Assembly (NCBI GenBank): GCA_947174785.1
Contig: CAMWKG010000018.1
Location: forward strand, 1-35,814
DNA from: an uncultured Mollicutes bacterium
GTDB lineage: Bacteria > Bacillota_I > Bacilli_A > Acholeplasmatales > Anaeroplasmataceae
DNA length: 35,814 bases
Reading direction: 5' to 3'
Positions 8,835 to 17,940 of this stretch are shown piece after piece. Numbering within the stretch: position 1 is the stretch's first letter; every line of letters begins with the position of its first letter. The notes under the pieces were generated by a model. It was not told the origin of the DNA. It saw only the letters and a program-made list of their open reading frames with translations, and searched no databases. Made by a program: the position numbers and the translations under genes.

Positions 8835-10451
8835 TTATGCTACTTGAGAAAGTACGAAATCAACTTGAACAATCCAAAGCTGATGGCTTGATTCAGTTGC
8901 AACATTCTTTATAGTAACAGAATTTCCGTTTACTGTGTAAACTCCATTTTCACCAGCAGTTAAGATGTTTGATGCTGTTGTGTATACTTGTAAAGTACCA
9001 CTATTCTTAGTATCTGTTGAAGTAGATAGAGTTACAGTTATAGAATCAATTCTATAGCCTTCAATTACTGTAAATGTTAAAGAGTTTCCTTCGCCTTCAG
9101 TATTGTTATATAAACGAATTGTACCATCTTTATTTAAGCCTGGTTGATTAGTATTTTTTCCTGCTGTACATCCTGTAAAAGTTACATCAAAAACATAATC
9201 ATTTAAGCCTAATGCTGTAACTGGATCATCTACTTTATCAATATTTGTTGTTGCAGCCTCAGAATGCTTTGCAGTTGCAGATTTTAGAGGCTCTGCTGGA
9301 GCTACTGGTTTTGGTTTTTCAGGAGTTTCCTGAGTAGGTGCCTTACCTTTTTCACCATAAGTGAATGCTAAGCTATATAAATCAACTTTATAAGTAGATG
9401 AGTTATCAAAATATACATTTGTAGCGTCGCTTAATGTATAAGTATAAGATGTACCACTAGCACCCTTGCCAACAGCAGGCTTGATTGCTGTTCCTGTAGC
9501 ATCTTTTCCTTGATATGTCTTCATATTGTCATATGTTCCATAAACATCTGAAATTAATGAATAGATTACATATGCATCGCCCTCAACTGTAAGGCTTACA
9601 TGAGAACTCTTGTTAATACCGATTTCTTTATACTTAGAATCATCAACATAACCTGTCCATTCAACAACTACAACTGTATCTTTTCCTAAAGAAATGCTGT
9701 ATTTGCCATCAGCAGTTATTGCATCATAAGGAATAGTTACCTTGCCATCCTTAACTGTACATTTAGAAGTGATATCAGTTGGACCATTTACTGTAATTAC
9801 AACAGTGATGTCCTTTGTTAAGCTTCCAGATTTTGCAGTTACTTTTAATTCAGCTTTTTCTTCTGCACCAGTAGTTGGATCAATAGTTAATTTATCCCCG
9901 TCTACTTTTACAGATGTATAAGTTCCTAATGTATAAGTTAATGCAATTTCATCGCTATACTCAGTAGACTTGCTAGGTAAAGTAATTTCAACTGGGCTTG
10001 TTACTTTATCTTTATTATAAGAGTTAGCAATACCTATTGCCTTAACAGCTGCTTGAGCTGCTGCATCAAATGCAATTGCTTCAACAGTTGTTTTATAACT
10101 AGCTGATGCTTTTCCACCATCAGCAGATACTGTTGCAGTAAAAGTTACTTCTTTATTTGCTGCTTCATCACCAAAAGGTCTCTTTACATCTGCTGTATAT
10201 TTAGAAGCGTCTAAATCTACGAAATCCAAAACAGATGTATCACTTGAAGTCCAAGTAACATCATATTGATTTGAATTATGAAGAACTTTCTTAGGAACAG
10301 TAAAGTCTGCACTTACTTTTCCTCCATCTTGTGTTACTAAAACCTTATCTAATACTTCTTTTGCTGTGCCATTATTAGCACAAGAAGCTGCTGTTGTTAA
10401 ACCTAATGTAGCTACTAGACCACACAAGGCAAATTTAGTTATCTTTTTCAT
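8835..10451 (-). CDS. Ig-like domain surface lipoprotein, function unknown
   Basis: A 538-residue lipoprotein (signal peptide with lipobox TAASC, Cys24). The N-terminal half contains two repeats resembling 'atrophied bacterial Ig' modules, each with a pattern of V..P.......VTWTSSD..VLDF then EVTFTATVS..; the first is about residues 30-130 and the second about 130-230. The region to about 370 looks like a beta-rich surface module, followed by a Pro/Lys linker (about 372-390). The C-terminal ~140 residues (DGTIRLYNNTEG ... LTFTVIEGYRIDSITVTLS) resemble beta-sandwich modules that I associate with secreted nucleases. No catalytic motif is seen. It lies 25 bases after the thermonuclease gene, before a terminator. 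It may bind nucleic acid or polysaccharide; this is inference. Confidence 0.75.
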   Translation of the reverse strand: MKKITKFALCGLVATLGLTTAASCANNGTAKEVLDKVLVTQDGGKVSADFTVPKKVLHNSNQYDVTWTSSDTSVLDFVDLDASKYTADVKRPFGDEAANKEVTFTATVSADGGKASASYKTTVEAIAFDAAAQAAVKAIGIANSYNKDKVTSPVEITLPSKSTEYSDEIALTYTLGTYTSVKVDGDKLTIDPTTGAEEKAELKVTAKSGSLTKDITVVITVNGPTDITSKCTVKDGKVTIPYDAITADGKYSISLGKDTVVVVEWTGYVDDSKYKEIGINKSSHVSLTVEGDAYVIYSLISDVYGTYDNMKTYQGKDATGTAIKPAVGKGASGTSYTYTLSDATNVYFDNSSTYKVDLYSLAFTYGEKGKAPTQETPEKPKPVAPAEPLKSATAKHSEAATTNIDKVDDPVTALGLNDYVFDVTFTGCTAGKNTNQPGLNKDGTIRLYNNTEGEGNSLTFTVIEGYRIDSITVTLSTSTDTKNSGTLQVYTTASNILTAGENGVYTVNGNSVTIKNVATESSHQLWIVQVDFVLSQVA

Positions 10452-10476
10452 TTAAGCTTTCCTTTCCTCTTGTTTG

Positions 10477-11772
10477 TTACTCTATAAAAGTAACATCATT
10501 AATAGAAACAATTTTAATTTGTTTTGTGTTATTATAAGTTTCAATTAAACCTACTACTGTAATCGTCTTATCCAAGAAATAATCTTCTGTAACAATATCA
10601 TAGTTTTCTAATCTTAATATAACTGTACGAAGAGTAACTGTCTTTCCATCTGGAGTAACACCAGTAATTGTCATAGCTCCTGCGCTACTACCAGAAGTTG
10701 TAGTGTAAACTTTGGTAACTTTAACTTTTTCAAGTTTTACTAATAATCTTTCAGTGTCATCAGAAGCATTTAATAATTGCTCTCCAGTAATGGTTGTTGT
10801 AATGATTTCATAATTCTTTTCTAATAATTGTATATTTTTTAAGGTTTGAACACCAATATCTTGCATATTAGAAATTTGAACTTGATTATTATATTCTTGC
10901 ACATTACCATAGATAGAAACACGATTTCCTGGTTCCAATTTAGCTGTATTTAAATTGTATCCCTTATATAACATTAGAGAATAAACTTTATTATCTTCTG
11001 CATCATAGTCTTGTACATAAACATAAAGTCCTTCTACTTTCGTTACAGTGCAATCAAATTTAACAGCTACACCACCTTCAATAAGTTCCTTTTGGTTTTC
11101 AATAATGTATTTTATAGTTGTTTCTTGAGCCTTTCCATAATAATAGTTAGGATCTTTTTCTTTACCTTTACTAAAAACCTTATGTCCTTCAATAACTGCT
11201 TGACTATTAGCCGCTTCAAATTGTGAAGAGTATAGGACAATTGTTGAATATTTTCCATAGGACAATCCTTCTTGAACTAATTCAAGATTTAATAATCTGA
11301 AGGCTGCTCCTGCTTCTGGTTGATACCAAACATAAGTCAGATATCTGTTTCCAGTTGAATCAACTTGTGCAGGACCTCCATCTGTTTGAACTACAATAGC
11401 ATTTGCTGTTAAAAGTTTGCTAGCAGTAAATTTTGAAGCTGTTTTTCCCCATTCTTCTACTTGTCCAGTAGATTCAGGTGTATCTACTCCTAAGAAACGT
11501 GCTGTAAATTCTTGATCATTTGCTATAAATACAGCCGTATCTCCATCTACGCAACGTACAAGAGTAGCGATTGCTATTCCATCTTGTCCAAAAAAGCTAT
11601 GAGCAGCAGTTACATCTACACTCAATTTTGTTTGTGCAACATAGTCAATAGATTCTGTTGGGGTTGGAGTAGGAGTAGGAGTTGGTTCAGGATTTTCCTC
11701 TTTACAAGATGCAAAAATTCCTAAACACAATACAAAACACAAAACCAATAATATTTTGCGTATATTTTTCAT
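10477..11772 (-). CDS. Thermonuclease (SNase-like) lipoprotein with OB-fold tail
   Basis: A 431-residue lipoprotein with lipobox FASC (Cys23) and a Pro-Thr repeat linker (about 30-39). The staphylococcal-nuclease domain at about 65-205 keeps the catalytic set: Asp78 in VDGDT, Arg92, Asp97 and Glu100 in ARFLGVDTPE, and Arg143 in GNRYL. This predicts Ca-dependent cleavage of DNA and RNA outside the cell. Residues about 230-310 form an OB-fold of the kind seen in YhcR-type nucleases (VKFDCTVTKVEGLYVYVQD...NRVSIYGNVQEYNNQVQISN), and the last ~110 residues look like a second such module (TVVGLIETYNNTKQIKI). It begins 22 bases after the binding-protein stop and is evidently transcribed with the ABC importer. 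Confidence 0.92.
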   Translation of the reverse strand: MKNIRKILLVLCFVLCLGIFASCKEENPEPTPTPTPTPTESIDYVAQTKLSVDVTAAHSFFGQDGIAIATLVRCVDGDTAVFIANDQEFTARFLGVDTPESTGQVEEWGKTASKFTASKLLTANAIVVQTDGGPAQVDSTGNRYLTYVWYQPEAGAAFRLLNLELVQEGLSYGKYSTIVLYSSQFEAANSQAVIEGHKVFSKGKEKDPNYYYGKAQETTIKYIIENQKELIEGGVAVKFDCTVTKVEGLYVYVQDYDAEDNKVYSLMLYKGYNLNTAKLEPGNRVSIYGNVQEYNNQVQISNMQDIGVQTLKNIQLLEKNYEIITTTITGEQLLNASDDTERLLVKLEKVKVTKVYTTTSGSSAGAMTITGVTPDGKTVTLRTVILRLENYDIVTEDYFLDKTITVVGLIETYNNTKQIKIVSINDVTFIE

Positions 11773-11794
11773 TTAAATCAACTCTTTTTTTATT

Positions 11795-13225
11795 TTAGTC
11801 TTCGCACTCGCGAATTGCATCCTTGAATGCTTTATCAATAGTAGCTGCATTTGTAACAGCAGCAATGAATAATGAACCTACTTGATCACGTGCTTTAGAA
11901 GATCCATTAAATGCTGGAGAAGTATAGAAGTTATCAACAAATTCAGCTGACATCTTTGCAGTTAAAGCTGTTAAACCGTCTTTTGACTTTCCATCTCCAG
12001 AGTTTAACCACTCTTGGTAAGTCATACCTTTAGCAGGTAAGTTTCCTTTTGTATAAGTAGAATTTAATACTGGGTTATAACCACTTGCATTAGAGAATGC
12101 AGCTTGGAAATCACTTGTTAATAAGAAATCCTTAATGAAAATCCAGCTTGCTAAAACTCTTTGAGGATTATCTTTGTTGAATAAACATAAGCTTGGTCCT
12201 TGAGAAATAACCTTTAAGTCTTTATCCTTGTCCCATTTTGGAACTGCAGCTACACCTACTTCAAATGCACCACTAGCTGGGTATTGGTGAGCAGCTCCAC
12301 CTGTTGAACCAATTGACATAAAGCTATACTTGTCAATTTTTTCTACATCAGATTCTTTTAATTTAGCTGGATCATATGCAGTAAATAAAGATGAAGTATA
12401 AGTAGTTAAAATTGTTTGAGTTGTATAATTTCCAGCATCAAACCACTCTTTGAACTTTTCAATATAGCTTCTATTTTCTTTATTATCAAATAAATAATGA
12501 TTGCCTGTAGCAGAAGTATATTTAGATCCTGTTTGTTCACATAAAGTGATAAATAAGTTTGCTTCACTATCGATTCCTAATGGAATAACCTTAGGATATT
12601 TAGTTGAACCATCATCATTTTTAGCAAGTCTAATTGCTTCACATAATGACATCATCTCATCCCATGTTGTTGGTATAGGCCAATTATTTTCATCAAATAC
12701 AGTCTTGTTATAGTATAAAACCTCTGTAGATTTTGAGAAAGGAAGTGTATACATAAGATCATCACCGAATTGTCTTCCTTCTGCATAATAACCAGGAATA
12801 AAGTCATCTAATTGTTCTTTTGTAAATCCATAAGTAGGGTCGCTAATTAGGTTATCTAATTGAACTACTGCTCTTGCTCTATTATAAAGAGCAACATGGT
12901 CTGGATAACAATATGCAATGTCTGGCTCCAATCCTTGAGGGATTTCTGTAGAAATTTGGTTTCTTACAGCATCATAATTACCAATTTGCTGTGCATTTAC
13001 TGTGAAGTTTGGATACTTCTCTTCAAATGCATCAATTGCTGTTTGTAGGATATCCTGTAAATTGGTTCCCATTGTGTGATAGAATTCGATTTCGATTTTT
13101 TGTGTTTCATCGAGACCTTCCTCTGGTACTACATAGTTTGCTTCACGTTTGCCATTTGTACAACTTGTAACAGCTAAAGCTAAACCTGCAGTTAAACCAG
13201 CTAATAAAAACTTTCTTGCTTTCAT
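11795..13225 (-). CDS. CUT1-family solute-binding lipoprotein
   Basis: A 476-residue extracellular binding protein of family 1, lipid-anchored at Cys22 (lipobox VTSC). Features typical of the UgpB/MalE branch include IEFYHTMG at the start of the mature domain, PFSKSTEVLYYNKTVFDE around residue 165, and ASGYNPV near residue 395. It captures the ligand for the two permeases encoded upstream. A clear AAAGGAG precedes the ATG. The 60-base gap from the preceding permease gene is the largest within the operon. The ligand cannot be deduced: glycerol-3-phosphate- or sugar-like is the default for the family, but the operon partner is a nuclease, so nucleosides or phosphorylated products should be considered. 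Confidence 0.9.
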   Translation of the reverse strand: MKARKFLLAGLTAGLALAVTSCTNGKREANYVVPEEGLDETQKIEIEFYHTMGTNLQDILQTAIDAFEEKYPNFTVNAQQIGNYDAVRNQISTEIPQGLEPDIAYCYPDHVALYNRARAVVQLDNLISDPTYGFTKEQLDDFIPGYYAEGRQFGDDLMYTLPFSKSTEVLYYNKTVFDENNWPIPTTWDEMMSLCEAIRLAKNDDGSTKYPKVIPLGIDSEANLFITLCEQTGSKYTSATGNHYLFDNKENRSYIEKFKEWFDAGNYTTQTILTTYTSSLFTAYDPAKLKESDVEKIDKYSFMSIGSTGGAAHQYPASGAFEVGVAAVPKWDKDKDLKVISQGPSLCLFNKDNPQRVLASWIFIKDFLLTSDFQAAFSNASGYNPVLNSTYTKGNLPAKGMTYQEWLNSGDGKSKDGLTALTAKMSAEFVDNFYTSPAFNGSSKARDQVGSLFIAAVTNAATIDKAFKDAIRECED

Positions 13226-13285
13226 TTGTTTTTTTCTCCTTTGTTTTTTTGTTTTTAAAGCTTGAAATTTATATTAAAGGTTTTT

Positions 13286-14188
13286 TTAACCCTTAATACC
13301 ACTCTTAGATACACCCTTCATAATATATTTTCTGAAGAATATAAAGATAATAATCAATGGCAAGGACACCATAACAACACCCGCCATTTTCATAGGGAAG
13401 TGTGTCATATTTGTTTGCTCATCAACAAAACTATTTGTCAACCAGTTAGAAATCAACTGGAAGTTTTTATCCTTGTTAACTAATCTTGGCCAAATGTATG
13501 AATTCCATGAACCCATAACTTTAAGAATACCAATAGAAGTTATTGTTGGACTTGCTAAAGGAATCATAACCTTCATCAAGTATTTCATATCACTTGTTCC
13601 ATCAACCTTTGCAGCATAATACAAAGAATCTGGAATTTGCATAAATGCATTTCTTAACAAATATACATAAAATATTGAAACCAAGAATGGCACAATTAAT
13701 ACCGTGTATGAATTTGTCCATCCTAATGATGCTACAGTCGCAAAGTTTGAAATAGTAAACAATTCTCCTGGAACCATCATTGTAGCTAATAAAATTGTAA
13801 ATACTAAATTCTTACCCTTAAATTCCAATCTTGCAAACGCAAAGGCTGCAAAAATGATAACCACCATAGAGAGTGCTGTAGAAACAATTGCTATTAGAAC
13901 TGTATTTAACATATCTCTAGCAAAATAATTTACCTGTGCAGCATTCACATAGTTTTCAAATACAAAATTTCTAGGAAAATAAGTTGGAACTAATAATAGG
14001 TATTCATCCATTGTTTTAAAGGATGTATTTAACATCCAATAAAATGGGAATAGTGTAGTTATTGCAACAATAACCAAGAATATATAAATGAATACCTTTA
14101 AAATGATTCTAATAATATTTTGACGTTTAATTTCGGCTTGTACTTTTTCAACAGAATCAAATACAGGTGCTTGTAAATTGTTTTCCAT
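13286..14188 (-). CDS. CUT1 ABC importer permease, MalG/UgpE type
   Basis: A 300-residue inner-membrane permease with six predicted membrane segments, the first at about 27-50. The cytoplasmic EAA loop that docks the ATPase is visible as YAAKVDGTSDMKYLMKVMIP near residue 190. It ends in a short basic tail (KGVSKSGIKG) typical of the MalG side. It starts 12 bases after the other permease gene and is preceded by AGGAGGAAGA. With the partner permease it forms the transmembrane channel of the importer. Confidence 0.92.
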   Translation of the reverse strand: MENNLQAPVFDSVEKVQAEIKRQNIIRIILKVFIYIFLVIVAITTLFPFYWMLNTSFKTMDEYLLLVPTYFPRNFVFENYVNAAQVNYFARDMLNTVLIAIVSTALSMVVIIFAAFAFARLEFKGKNLVFTILLATMMVPGELFTISNFATVASLGWTNSYTVLIVPFLVSIFYVYLLRNAFMQIPDSLYYAAKVDGTSDMKYLMKVMIPLASPTITSIGILKVMGSWNSYIWPRLVNKDKNFQLISNWLTNSFVDEQTNMTHFPMKMAGVVMVSLPLIIIFIFFRKYIMKGVSKSGIKG

Positions 14189-14200
14189 ATCTTCTTCCTC

Positions 14201-15142
14201 CTAAAAATGTACTTTTCTTTTATTTACTTGGAATTGAACTATTGTTAGTAACAATATAATCACAAATAAAACCAACGCCATTGCTGAAGCACGACCATAG
14301 TTCGTATCTTCTATAAATTCATAAACTCTTGCAACAACAGTATTCATTCTTCCTTGTGCTCCAATAGGTCCCATTTGTTTTTCACCAAATACACCTACTA
14401 CAGAAGAATACTCTTTAAACGCTCCAATAAAGCCTGTAACAAATAAATAAGAAATCATTGGAGAAAGTAGTGGTACTGTTATTTTTGTTAACACTCTGTG
14501 TCTTGGAGTACCATCAATCTTTGCTGCATCATAATATTGCTTATTCACAGATTGTAATGCACCAGACAAAATTAAAATTTTAAATGGCAATGCACTCCAT
14601 ACAATATATACTACCATAACTGTAACGTTTGCTGCATAAGTTGAACCTGGACCCATCCAGTTTACTGCAGGAATTCCAAACCATCCTAAGAAAGTGTTTA
14701 TAATTCCTTCTGCGCCAGAAGATCCTTTAGATATAGATTGGAACATCAATGCAAATACTGATCCAATAGCCAATGCATTTGTTACATAAGGCAAAAAGTA
14801 AATAGTTTGAAATGCCTTTTGTAGCGGCTTAATACTATTTAAAGCAACTGCTATTAATAACGCAATGATAATAGATAGAGGAACTGTAAATACAACTAAA
14901 ATCGCTGTGTTTCCTAAAGCCTGAAAAAACTTTATAGAAGAAGATGACATATTAAACAGCTTTTTATAGTTTTCAATTCCTATACTAAAATTAACATGTC
15001 CAGAAGCTGCATCCATTCCGTTATAATCATTTAAAAAAGAATAAATGATTGTTGATATCATTGGATAGAATGTAAAGACAGCCATTAAAACCAAACATGG
15101 TGCTAGAAAGGCCCATGCCTTTTTGGTGTTTAAACCTTCCAT
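14201..15142 (-). CDS. CUT1 ABC importer permease, MalF/UgpA type
   Basis: A 313-residue permease, six predicted membrane segments, of the MalF/UgpA branch. The first membrane segment is at about 10-33 (FLAPCLVLMAVFTFYPM). The EAA loop is YYDAAKIDGTPRHRVLTKIT near residue 205. It begins 12 bases after the ATPase gene, with GAGGTGG just before the ATG. It pairs with the downstream MalG-type permease. Confidence 0.92.
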   Translation of the reverse strand: MEGLNTKKAWAFLAPCLVLMAVFTFYPMISTIIYSFLNDYNGMDAASGHVNFSIGIENYKKLFNMSSSSIKFFQALGNTAILVVFTVPLSIIIALLIAVALNSIKPLQKAFQTIYFLPYVTNALAIGSVFALMFQSISKGSSGAEGIINTFLGWFGIPAVNWMGPGSTYAANVTVMVVYIVWSALPFKILILSGALQSVNKQYYDAAKIDGTPRHRVLTKITVPLLSPMISYLFVTGFIGAFKEYSSVVGVFGEKQMGPIGAQGRMNTVVARVYEFIEDTNYGRASAMALVLFVIILLLTIVQFQVNKRKVHF

Positions 15143-15154
15143 TTAAACCACCTC

Positions 15155-16297
15155 TTATTCTGCTGTTGAGGCTTCAACAACCTCTTCTGTTTGTTCTTCG
15201 TTTTGTGTTTGTTTTATAAAATGATCTTCTTTACCTAATCGGATTTCAGTTTCACGATTAAATAAGAATACCTTGTTAGGTTTTAAGTTAAATTTAACAA
15301 TTCCAGTAGCAGGTATCTTTGTATCAACTTCTACAATTGCACGAAGCGTTGGCTTTTCGCAATTTTCGTTCTTTGCAACAATAGAGATATCTCTACCCAT
15401 TACTTCTAATTGTTGAACCTGACAAGATAATACACCCTTGTCTGCAACAATAAAGCCCTCTGGACGAATACCAACATAGATTTCTTGATCATCATATTCA
15501 GTATCCATAATTGCTTCATTTCCTATATAAACCTTGTGATTCTTAATTTCACCTAAGAATGTATTGATAGGAGGTGTTCCTAAGAATTTTGCAACAAATA
15601 GATTCAATGGATCATCATATACTTTTTGTGGTTCATCTACTTGTTGAACAACACCCTCTTTCATAACAACGATAAAGTCAGAAATACTCATAGCTTCTTC
15701 CTGGTCGTGTGTTACGAAAATTGTTGTAACTCCGGTTTCTCTTTGAATTCTTTTAATTTCTTCTCTTGTTTGTAATCTTAGACGCGCATCTAGGTTAGAT
15801 AGTGGTTCATCTAGCAATAATACGTTTGGATTCTTTACAAGAGCACGTGCAATTGCAACACGTTGTTGTTGACCACCAGATAACTCAGCTGGTTTTCTGT
15901 CTAACAACTGGTCAATTTGAACTAACTTAGCTACTTCAACTGCTCGGTCATTTGCTGCCTTTTTACTAACCTTTTGGTTTGTTAGTGGGAATGTGATGTT
16001 TTTCAAAACTGTCATATGTGGATATAACGCATAGTTTTGGAATACCAATCCAATTCCTCTTTTTTCGGCTGCAAGATGTGTAACCTCTGCATCACCGAAG
16101 AAAATTTGTCCAGAAGTAGGAACTTGTAAACCACTAATCATAAACAAAGTAGTAGATTTTCCACAGCCAGATGGTCCTAATAAACCAACCAATTTGCCGT
16201 CAGGAATCTCAATGTCTAGATTATCAACTGCTCTAACTTCTGATTGTGTCTTTTTGTTTGTAAAGACCTTAGTTAAATTCTTAAGTACAATCTTCAT
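15155..16297 (-). CDS. CUT1 ABC importer ATPase, MsmK/UgpC type
   Basis: A 380-residue ATPase that powers the importer from the cytoplasm. It has Walker A GPSGCGKST (about 41-49), signature LSGGQQQRVAIARAL, Walker B LLLDEPLSNLD and the switch His in THDQEEAM. After about residue 240 comes the C-terminal regulatory (TOBE/MOP-like) domain of MalK/UgpC/MsmK proteins (IYVGIRPEGF). Such ATPases are often shared among several sugar importers, but here the gene is operonic with one permease pair. It ends in a Glu/Thr-rich tail. It is the first gene of a six-gene unit through the Ig-like lipoprotein, with AAGGGG before its start. Confidence 0.95.
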   Translation of the reverse strand: MKIVLKNLTKVFTNKKTQSEVRAVDNLDIEIPDGKLVGLLGPSGCGKSTTLFMISGLQVPTSGQIFFGDAEVTHLAAEKRGIGLVFQNYALYPHMTVLKNITFPLTNQKVSKKAANDRAVEVAKLVQIDQLLDRKPAELSGGQQQRVAIARALVKNPNVLLLDEPLSNLDARLRLQTREEIKRIQRETGVTTIFVTHDQEEAMSISDFIVVMKEGVVQQVDEPQKVYDDPLNLFVAKFLGTPPINTFLGEIKNHKVYIGNEAIMDTEYDDQEIYVGIRPEGFIVADKGVLSCQVQQLEVMGRDISIVAKNENCEKPTLRAIVEVDTKIPATGIVKFNLKPNKVFLFNRETEIRLGKEDHFIKQTQNEEQTEEVVEASTAE

Positions 16298-16401
16298 TTT
16301 TAAACCCCTTATTTATTTTTTCTTAAAAAGAATTTTATCGGTGTGAACCATACATTAAAACACACAAAGGAAACACAAAACTAAAAATTCTCTCTATTCT
16401 A

Positions 16402-16410
16402 ATTGTATCA
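16402..16410 (-). promoter_or_regulatory. Possible promoter of the ABC importer-thermonuclease operon
   Basis: TGATACAAT on the minus strand could be an extended -10 about 105 bases upstream of the ATPase start, leaving a long AT-rich leader. No convincing -35. I see nothing else in the 16320-16500 gap. Confidence 0.35.
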
Positions 16411-16502
16411 TAGGAAGGCAAAAAAGAAAATAGAAAAAAGTATTTTTACCAAGGTTTTTTTATAAAATTTTAGAATAAAAAAACAAATTGTAATTTTTCG
16501 GC

Positions 16503-16532
16503 GAAAAAAAAGCCCTTTCTTAAGAAAGAGCC
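16503..16532 (-). terminator. Terminator of asnS
   Basis: On the minus strand GCTCTTTC/GAAAGGGC (one G-U pair) with a TTAA loop followed by TTTTTTTT. Confidence 0.9.
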
Positions 16533-16544
16533 TTTAAAATAAAA

Positions 16545-17927
16545 TTAAAATTCACAATTTTTAGGGGTTCTAGGGAATGGAATAACATCTCTGATATTTT
16601 CTATTCCTGTTAGGTACATTACTAGTCTTTCAAAACCCATACCAAAGCCTGAGTGAACACACCCACCAAATCTTCTCGTATCTAAATACCAGTCAATTCC
16701 TTCTTGGTCAATATGCAATTCTTCCATACGATTTAAAAGCTTATTTAAATCCTCTTCTCTTTGAGATCCGCCCATTAATTCTCCGGCTTGAGGAACAACT
16801 AAATCTACTGCTGCAACAGTTTTTCCGTCTGGATTAAGCTTCATATAATAGGCTTTAATATCTTTAGGCCAGTTTGTAATAAATACAGGTCCATTAAAAT
16901 ATTCTGTAATATACTTTTCGTGTTCCTTGGCAATATCATCATCATAACTTGGTAAAAATTCCCATTTTACTTTTGCGTTTTTTAATATGTCAATTACATC
17001 ATGATGAGAAATTCTTACAAATTTAGATTTTAATAAATCTGAAAGTTTTTGTTTCAACCCTTTCGCAACAAATTGATCACAGAATTGAATTTCTAGAGGA
17101 CATTCTTTTAACACATAATCCACTACAAATTTAAGCATTTCTTCCTCAATATCCATTAAACCCTCTAAATCACAAAATGCCATTTCAGGCTCTATCATCC
17201 AAAATTCATTTGCATGTGTTTTTGTGTTCGAATTTTCGGTTCTAAAGGTTGGTCCGAAGGTGTAAATATCACTAAAAGCCATAGCAAAGGTTTCTCCATG
17301 CAATTGTCCAGAACCTGTGATAAAGGCTTGTTTTCCAAATAAATCTTTTGAAAAATCTACCTTGCCATTTTCTAGAGGTAAATTATTGAAATTCAAGGTT
17401 GAAATTTTAAACATTTGGTCAGAGCCTTCACAATCTGCACAAGTAATTAATGGCGTATGTACATATAAATACCCATTATCCTGAAAATATTTATGAATTG
17501 CCATAGCCGCAACACTTCTTATGCGGAAAACTGCGCTAAACAAATTTGTTCTTGGTCGTAAATGAGCAACATCTCTTAAAAACTCTCTTGTATGACGTTT
17601 TGGTTGAATTGGATACGTTTCAGGACAATCTCCTAACATTTCTACAATGCTTGCATGTATTTCAAGTGGTTGCTTCATTTCAGGTGTTAAAACAACCTTT
17701 CCTACAACCTTCACAGACATTCCAACACGATATTTAGATATGTCTTCAAAATTACTTAATTTATCATCATAAACAATCTGAAGATTATCAAAATAAGTAC
17801 CATCATTTATATTCAAAAATCCAAATTGAGCTTGGGCTCTATTCGTTCTGACCCACCCCATTATAGTTACTTCTTTACCTTGAAGTTCTTGTGATTTACT
17901 AAATAATTGTTTTACTTTTGTTCTCAT
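16545..17927 (-). CDS. asnS: Asparaginyl-tRNA synthetase
   Basis: A 460-residue class IIb synthetase that charges tRNA-Asn. The N-terminal OB anticodon-binding domain (EVTIMGWVRTNRAQAQFGFLN) is followed by the catalytic core: GSGQLHGETFAMAFSDIYTFGPTFRTE, with motif 2 in its last part, and C-terminal motif 3 GFGMGFERLVMYLTG. The ending DVIPFPRTPKNCEF is the usual one for bacterial AsnRS and differs from AspRS, and no insertion domain is present. AGGAGG lies just ahead of the ATG. Expression is controlled by the T-box leader immediately upstream. It is monocistronic, with its own terminator. Confidence 0.97.
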   Translation of the reverse strand: MRTKVKQLFSKSQELQGKEVTIMGWVRTNRAQAQFGFLNINDGTYFDNLQIVYDDKLSNFEDISKYRVGMSVKVVGKVVLTPEMKQPLEIHASIVEMLGDCPETYPIQPKRHTREFLRDVAHLRPRTNLFSAVFRIRSVAAMAIHKYFQDNGYLYVHTPLITCADCEGSDQMFKISTLNFNNLPLENGKVDFSKDLFGKQAFITGSGQLHGETFAMAFSDIYTFGPTFRTENSNTKTHANEFWMIEPEMAFCDLEGLMDIEEEMLKFVVDYVLKECPLEIQFCDQFVAKGLKQKLSDLLKSKFVRISHHDVIDILKNAKVKWEFLPSYDDDIAKEHEKYITEYFNGPVFITNWPKDIKAYYMKLNPDGKTVAAVDLVVPQAGELMGGSQREEDLNKLLNRMEELHIDQEGIDWYLDTRRFGGCVHSGFGMGFERLVMYLTGIENIRDVIPFPRTPKNCEF

Positions 17928-17940
17928 ATTTTTCCTCCTA

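Noticed and set aside
15155-16297. Assigning the importer as a maltose or glycerol-3-phosphate system
   Set aside because: The family resemblance is general to CUT1 transporters; no ligand-specific residues could be verified and no matching catabolic gene is nearby.
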